Shown here piece after piece: positions 60,883 to 64,000 of a DNA stretch of 64,000 nt; position 1 is the first letter of the stretch, and every line of letters begins with the position of its first letter. Both the position numbers and the translations under genes were made by a program. Source of the DNA: Kribbella jejuensis (lineage in GTDB: Bacteria; Actinomycetota; Actinomycetes; Propionibacteriales; Kribbellaceae); the NCBI RefSeq assembly GCF_006715085.1, contig NZ_VFMM01000004.1, positions 62,001 through 126,000 on the forward strand, given 5' to 3'. The notes below the pieces were generated by a model, which was not told the DNA's origin, searched no databases, and was given only the letters and a program-made list of their open reading frames with translations.

Positions 60883-60930
60883 ACACTCACCCACCCGGCA
60901 ACGCACCCCGCCCGGCTGCAGCCGGTTCGG

Positions 60931-61686
60931 TCAGGCGGTGAGGCGTTTGGCGAGGGCGGTGGCGGCGGAGTCGTCGCGCACCTCGCGGATGCCGATGATC
61001 GGGGTGACCGTGACGAAGCCCTCGCGCAGCAGCGCCTCGTCGGTGCCGGCGACCGGAGTCGCGTCGGTGCGCTGGAGGGTGATCATCGGCTCACCGGTCG
61101 GGGCCGTCGTGCCGACCAGGACGGTCCGCCGCGGTACGGCCAGCGAGGCGTGCCGGACACCGGCCAGTTGATCCAGCGGGCGGTCCGGCACATTGATCGT
61201 GAGCGTCGTACCGGCCGGTTCGTCCCTGATCCAGCCGAGGGCCTCACCCGCGACCGTCGCCGCGGTCGGCCAGTGCCGCGGGTCGTCGGAGTCCATGCTG
61301 ATCGCCACCGCCGACACGCCCATGCTGGCCGCGGTCAGCGCGGCGGCCACCGTCCCGGAGTGGAAGATCGTCACGCCGATGTTCAGTCCCCGGTTGATCC
61401 CGGACAGCACCAGGTCCGGGCGCGGCCCGAACACGCCGGCGACCGCCATCGTCACGGCGAGTGCCGGCGTCCCCTCGATCCCGGTGAACGTGACCCCGTT
61501 CTCCTCCTCGGACGCCGTCCGGATCGGACGGTCGACCATCCCGGCCCGGGCTGATCCGACCCCGCTCTCGTCGACCAGCGGCGCCACCACGAGTACGTCG
61601 TACCCGAGCTGCGCGATCGCCGGTGCGACCGCCCGGATCCCGGGCGCGAGATAGCCGTCGTCGTTCGTGATCAACACTCGGGGCAT
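60931..61686 (-). CDS. surE: 5'/3'-nucleotidase SurE
   Basis: 251-residue SurE-family nucleotidase. Metal-binding L-I-T-N-D-D-G at residues 5-11, S-G-I-N-R-G-L-N-I-G near 94 and H-S-G-T-V-A-A-A near 108. It dephosphorylates nucleoside monophosphates. ATG start 12 bp after the cobN stop, so it shares the cobN transcript. The riboswitch lies just downstream, outside this transcript. A role in cobalamin metabolism is not known. Confidence 0.93.
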   Translation of the reverse strand: MPRVLITNDDGYLAPGIRAVAPAIAQLGYDVLVVAPLVDESGVGSARAGMVDRPIRTASEEENGVTFTGIEGTPALAVTMAVAGVFGPRPDLVLSGINRGLNIGVTIFHSGTVAAALTAASMGVSAVAISMDSDDPRHWPTAATVAGEALGWIRDEPAGTTLTINVPDRPLDQLAGVRHASLAVPRRTVLVGTTAPTGEPMITLQRTDATPVAGTDEALLREGFVTVTPIIGIREVRDDSAATALAKRLTA

Positions 61687-61698
61687 ACCTCAACCCAA

Positions 61699-64000
61699 TC
61701 AGGCGCGGTCCTCGATGTCACCTTCCGTCTCAAGTACGGCGTTCCGCAGCGTCTCGAGCGCCTCGTCCGACGGCTCCGCCCACAGACCGCGCTGCGCCGC
61801 CTCGAGCAACCGTTCCGCGATCCCATGCCGCGCCCACGGGTTCGACTTGCGGAAGAACTCCGCCATCTCCGGGTCCGCGACGTACTCACTGGTCAGCGAC
61901 TCGTACATCCAGTCGTCCACGACGCCCGCGGTTGCGTCGTACCCGAACAGGTAGTCCACGGTCGCCGCCATCTCGAACGCTCCCTTGTACCCGTGCCGCC
62001 GCATCGCCGCCATCCACCGCGGGTTCACCACCCGGGCCCGGAACACCCGCTTCGCCTCCTCCTCCAGCGTGCGGGTCCTCACCTGCGCGGGGACGGCGGA
62101 GTCGCCGACGTACGCCTTCGGGTTCGCGCCGGTCAGGTGCCGGACCATCGCGATCATGCCGCCGTGGTACTGGAAGTAGTCGTCGGAGTCCATGATGTCG
62201 TGCTCGCGGGTGTCCGCGTTCTTCGCCGCGACCTGGATCCGGGCGTACGCGCGCTCCATCGAAGCGCGGGCCTCCGCGCCGTCGAGGCCCTTGCCGTACG
62301 CGTACCCGCCCCAGACGGCGTACACCTCGGCCAGCTCCGCGTCGGTACGCCAGTTGCGCGCGTCGACGAGTGGCAGCAGACCCGCGCCGTACGAGCCGGG
62401 CTTGGAGCCGAAAACCCGCGCGGTCGCCTGCCGTACGTCGTTGCCCGCAGCAACGTCTTCGTCGACGTGGGCCTTCAGGAAGTTGCTGTTCGGCGACTCG
62501 TCGAGGGCGGCGACCGTCCGCACGGCCTCGTCGAGCAACGCGACCACATGCGGGAACGCGTCCCGGAAGAACCCGGAGATCCGGATCGTCACGTCGATCC
62601 GCGGCCGGCCGAGCTCCTCCAGCCCGACGACCTCGAAGCTGGTCACCCGCCGCGACGCCTCGTCCCAGACCGGCCGGCACCCGAGCAGCCACAGCACCTC
62701 AGCCAGGTCGTCACCCTGCGTGCGCATCGCCGACGTACCCCAGATCGTCAGCCCCACGGACCGCGGATACTCGCCGGTCTCGGCCTGGTGCCGGGCCAGC
62801 AAGGAGTCCGCCAGCGCGACCCCCACATCCCAGGCATTCCGGCTGGGAATCGCCTTCGGGTCGACCGCGTAGAAGTTCCGCCCGGTCGGCAGCACGTTGA
62901 CGAGCCCACGAGTAGGCGACCCCGACGGCCCAGCCTCCACGAACCGCCCGTCGAGCGCCCGAAGCACGTTCGCCAGCTCATCCCCCGTCCGCGCCAACCG
63001 CGGCACCACCTGCTCGGCCGCAAATCTGAGCGACCGCTCGACCTCTGGGCAGTCCCGGCCCAGCACCTCGCTGACGACCACTGGGACCTTCGCCGCGTCC
63101 CAGCCGAGCGTCTCCATCCCGAGGACGAGCTTCCGCGCGAGGGCCTCCAGCAGATCCACACCATCCGCCCCGCTCACCGCAGGCAGGTCAGCAACAGTTG
63201 CCAAGTCCGCGAGGTCGGCCGCTGCTCCGGGGTCGGCCAGTAGTGCGGCCTCGTCAACTCCGAATGCGTCCCCCAGTGCCGTGCGCAGTCCCGGGATCGA
63301 GTACGAACCGCCCCACAGCTGCCGGGCCCGGAGTACGGCCAGCACGAGGTTGACGCGTGCTTCGCCGACCGGTGCGCCGCCGAGGATGTGCAACCCGTCC
63401 CGGATCTGTACGTCCTTGATCTCGCACAGATACCCGTCGAGATGCAGTACGAACTCGTCGAACTCCTCGTCCGACGGCTTGTCGGCGGTGTGCAGATCGT
63501 GGTGCAACTGCGCCGCCTGGATCAGCGTCCAGATCTGCGCCCGCAACGTCGGCACCTTCTCCGGGTCGAGCGCCGAAACCGTCGCGTACTCGTCCAGCAG
63601 GTACTCCAGCTTCGCCATGTCGCCGTACGTCTCGGCCCGCGCCATCGGCGGCACCAGATGGTCGACGATCGTCGCGTGCGCCCGCCGCTTGGCCTGGGTA
63701 CCCTCGCCCGGATCGTTGACGATGAACGGGTAGATCATCGGCAGGTTCCCGAGTACCGCATCCGGCGCGCAGTCGGCCGCCAGCCCGATCCCCTTGCCCG
63801 GCAGCCATTCCAGCGTCCCGTGCTTCCCGAGGTGTACGACGGCCTGCGCCCCGAACCCGCCGTCGGCCGGCGAAGCCTCCAGCCATCGGTACGCCGCCAG
63901 GTAGTGATGCGACGGCGCCATGTCCGGGTCGTGGTAGATCGCGACCGGGTTCTCACCGAACCCGCGCGGCGGCTGGATCATCAACACGACGTTCCCGAAC
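61699..64000 (-). CDS. cobN: Cobaltochelatase CobN (5' end outside window)
   Basis: C-terminal 766 residues of the large chelatase subunit; the N-terminus lies beyond position 64000. Visible family segments include Q-P-P-R-G-F-G-E-N-P, Y-H-D-P-D-M-A-P-S-H-H-Y, L-G-K-H-G-T-L-E-W-L-P-G-K, and near the end F-Q-Y-H-G-G-M-I-A and A-T-V-D-Y-L-F-G-Y-D-A-T. It inserts cobalt into hydrogenobyrinate diamide with ATP, using a ChlI/ChlD-type motor (58626). Stop 12 bp before surE. Confidence 0.95.
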   Translation of the reverse strand, partial: FGNVVLMIQPPRGFGENPVAIYHDPDMAPSHHYLAAYRWLEASPADGGFGAQAVVHLGKHGTLEWLPGKGIGLAADCAPDAVLGNLPMIYPFIVNDPGEGTQAKRRAHATIVDHLVPPMARAETYGDMAKLEYLLDEYATVSALDPEKVPTLRAQIWTLIQAAQLHHDLHTADKPSDEEFDEFVLHLDGYLCEIKDVQIRDGLHILGGAPVGEARVNLVLAVLRARQLWGGSYSIPGLRTALGDAFGVDEAALLADPGAAADLADLATVADLPAVSGADGVDLLEALARKLVLGMETLGWDAAKVPVVVSEVLGRDCPEVERSLRFAAEQVVPRLARTGDELANVLRALDGRFVEAGPSGSPTRGLVNVLPTGRNFYAVDPKAIPSRNAWDVGVALADSLLARHQAETGEYPRSVGLTIWGTSAMRTQGDDLAEVLWLLGCRPVWDEASRRVTSFEVVGLEELGRPRIDVTIRISGFFRDAFPHVVALLDEAVRTVAALDESPNSNFLKAHVDEDVAAGNDVRQATARVFGSKPGSYGAGLLPLVDARNWRTDAELAEVYAVWGGYAYGKGLDGAEARASMERAYARIQVAAKNADTREHDIMDSDDYFQYHGGMIAMVRHLTGANPKAYVGDSAVPAQVRTRTLEEEAKRVFRARVVNPRWMAAMRRHGYKGAFEMAATVDYLFGYDATAGVVDDWMYESLTSEYVADPEMAEFFRKSNPWARHGIAERLLEAAQRGLWAEPSDEALETLRNAVLETEGDIEDRA

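Noticed and set aside
1..64000. tRNA or rRNA genes
   Set aside because: No tRNA cloverleaf with a T-loop GGTTCGAATCC-like core or rRNA signature was noticed by eye; a covariance search would settle it.

Overview
The window is GC-rich (about 70%) actinobacterial chromosome with dense operons and many GTG starts in 4-base stop/start overlaps. Gene content (a cluster matching the Mycobacterium Rv1822-Rv1832 order, F420-type oxidoreductase, DUF222-HNH protein, ImuA/ImuB under a LexA box, cobalt-chelatase cobalamin genes, GH92) fits a Propionibacteriales-like soil actinomycete such as Kribbella. That genus call is an inference, not proven here.

Layout. 1-7.0 kb: a minus-strand hydroxamate siderophore operon (decarboxylase, NIS synthetase, acetyltransferase, N-hydroxylase, second NIS synthetase, then a partial unknown gene) behind a consensus-like promoter overlapping an iron-box-like direct repeat. 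7.2-7.9 kb: a toxin-antitoxin pair. 7.9-9.2 kb: a serine hydrolase. 9.2-18.2 kb: the conserved gcvP / MerR / BFN / MerR / FHA (GarA) / gcvH / DUF881 / small basic protein / DUF881 / CDP-alcohol phosphatidyltransferase block, with a glycine riboswitch before gcvP. 18.4-26.2 kb: an ECF42-type sigma factor with its YCII partner, a methyltransferase, a GH92 glycosidase coupled to a GT4 glycosyltransferase, and small enzymes.

26.2-31.65 kb is a plastic island. A DUF222-HNH gene (622 codons when reconstructed) is split by a 1819-bp IS1182-type element with an AGTA target duplication. It is flanked by C-rich low-complexity DNA on one side and by four 160/161-bp tandem repeats on the other, each carrying a G-quadruplex motif. 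31.65-34.8 kb: SOS mutagenesis genes imuB and imuA, with a perfect LexA box shared with a divergent zinc-ribbon protein.

36-47 kb is a tightly coupled minus-strand catabolic operon: a nitrate/sulfonate/taurine-type ABC importer, Ldh-type dehydrogenase, RidA, FAH-family protein, GntR regulator, SDR, FAD monooxygenase, cupin, amidohydrolase and MDR reductase, with a second paralogous GntR at the far end. A perfect palindrome precedes it. The substrate is unknown but is probably an aromatic or heterocyclic acid. 47.4-54.6 kb: a two-component system, a MarR/azoreductase divergent pair, an RlmA-type methyltransferase, an ABC-2 exporter and a LolA/RseB-like exported protein. 54.7-64 kb: a LURP-one protein and cobalamin genes (CobE-BluB fusion, cobB, cobO, a chelatase AAA/VWA subunit behind a cobalamin riboswitch, surE, and partial cobN running off the window). 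No rRNA, tRNA or CRISPR array was seen.
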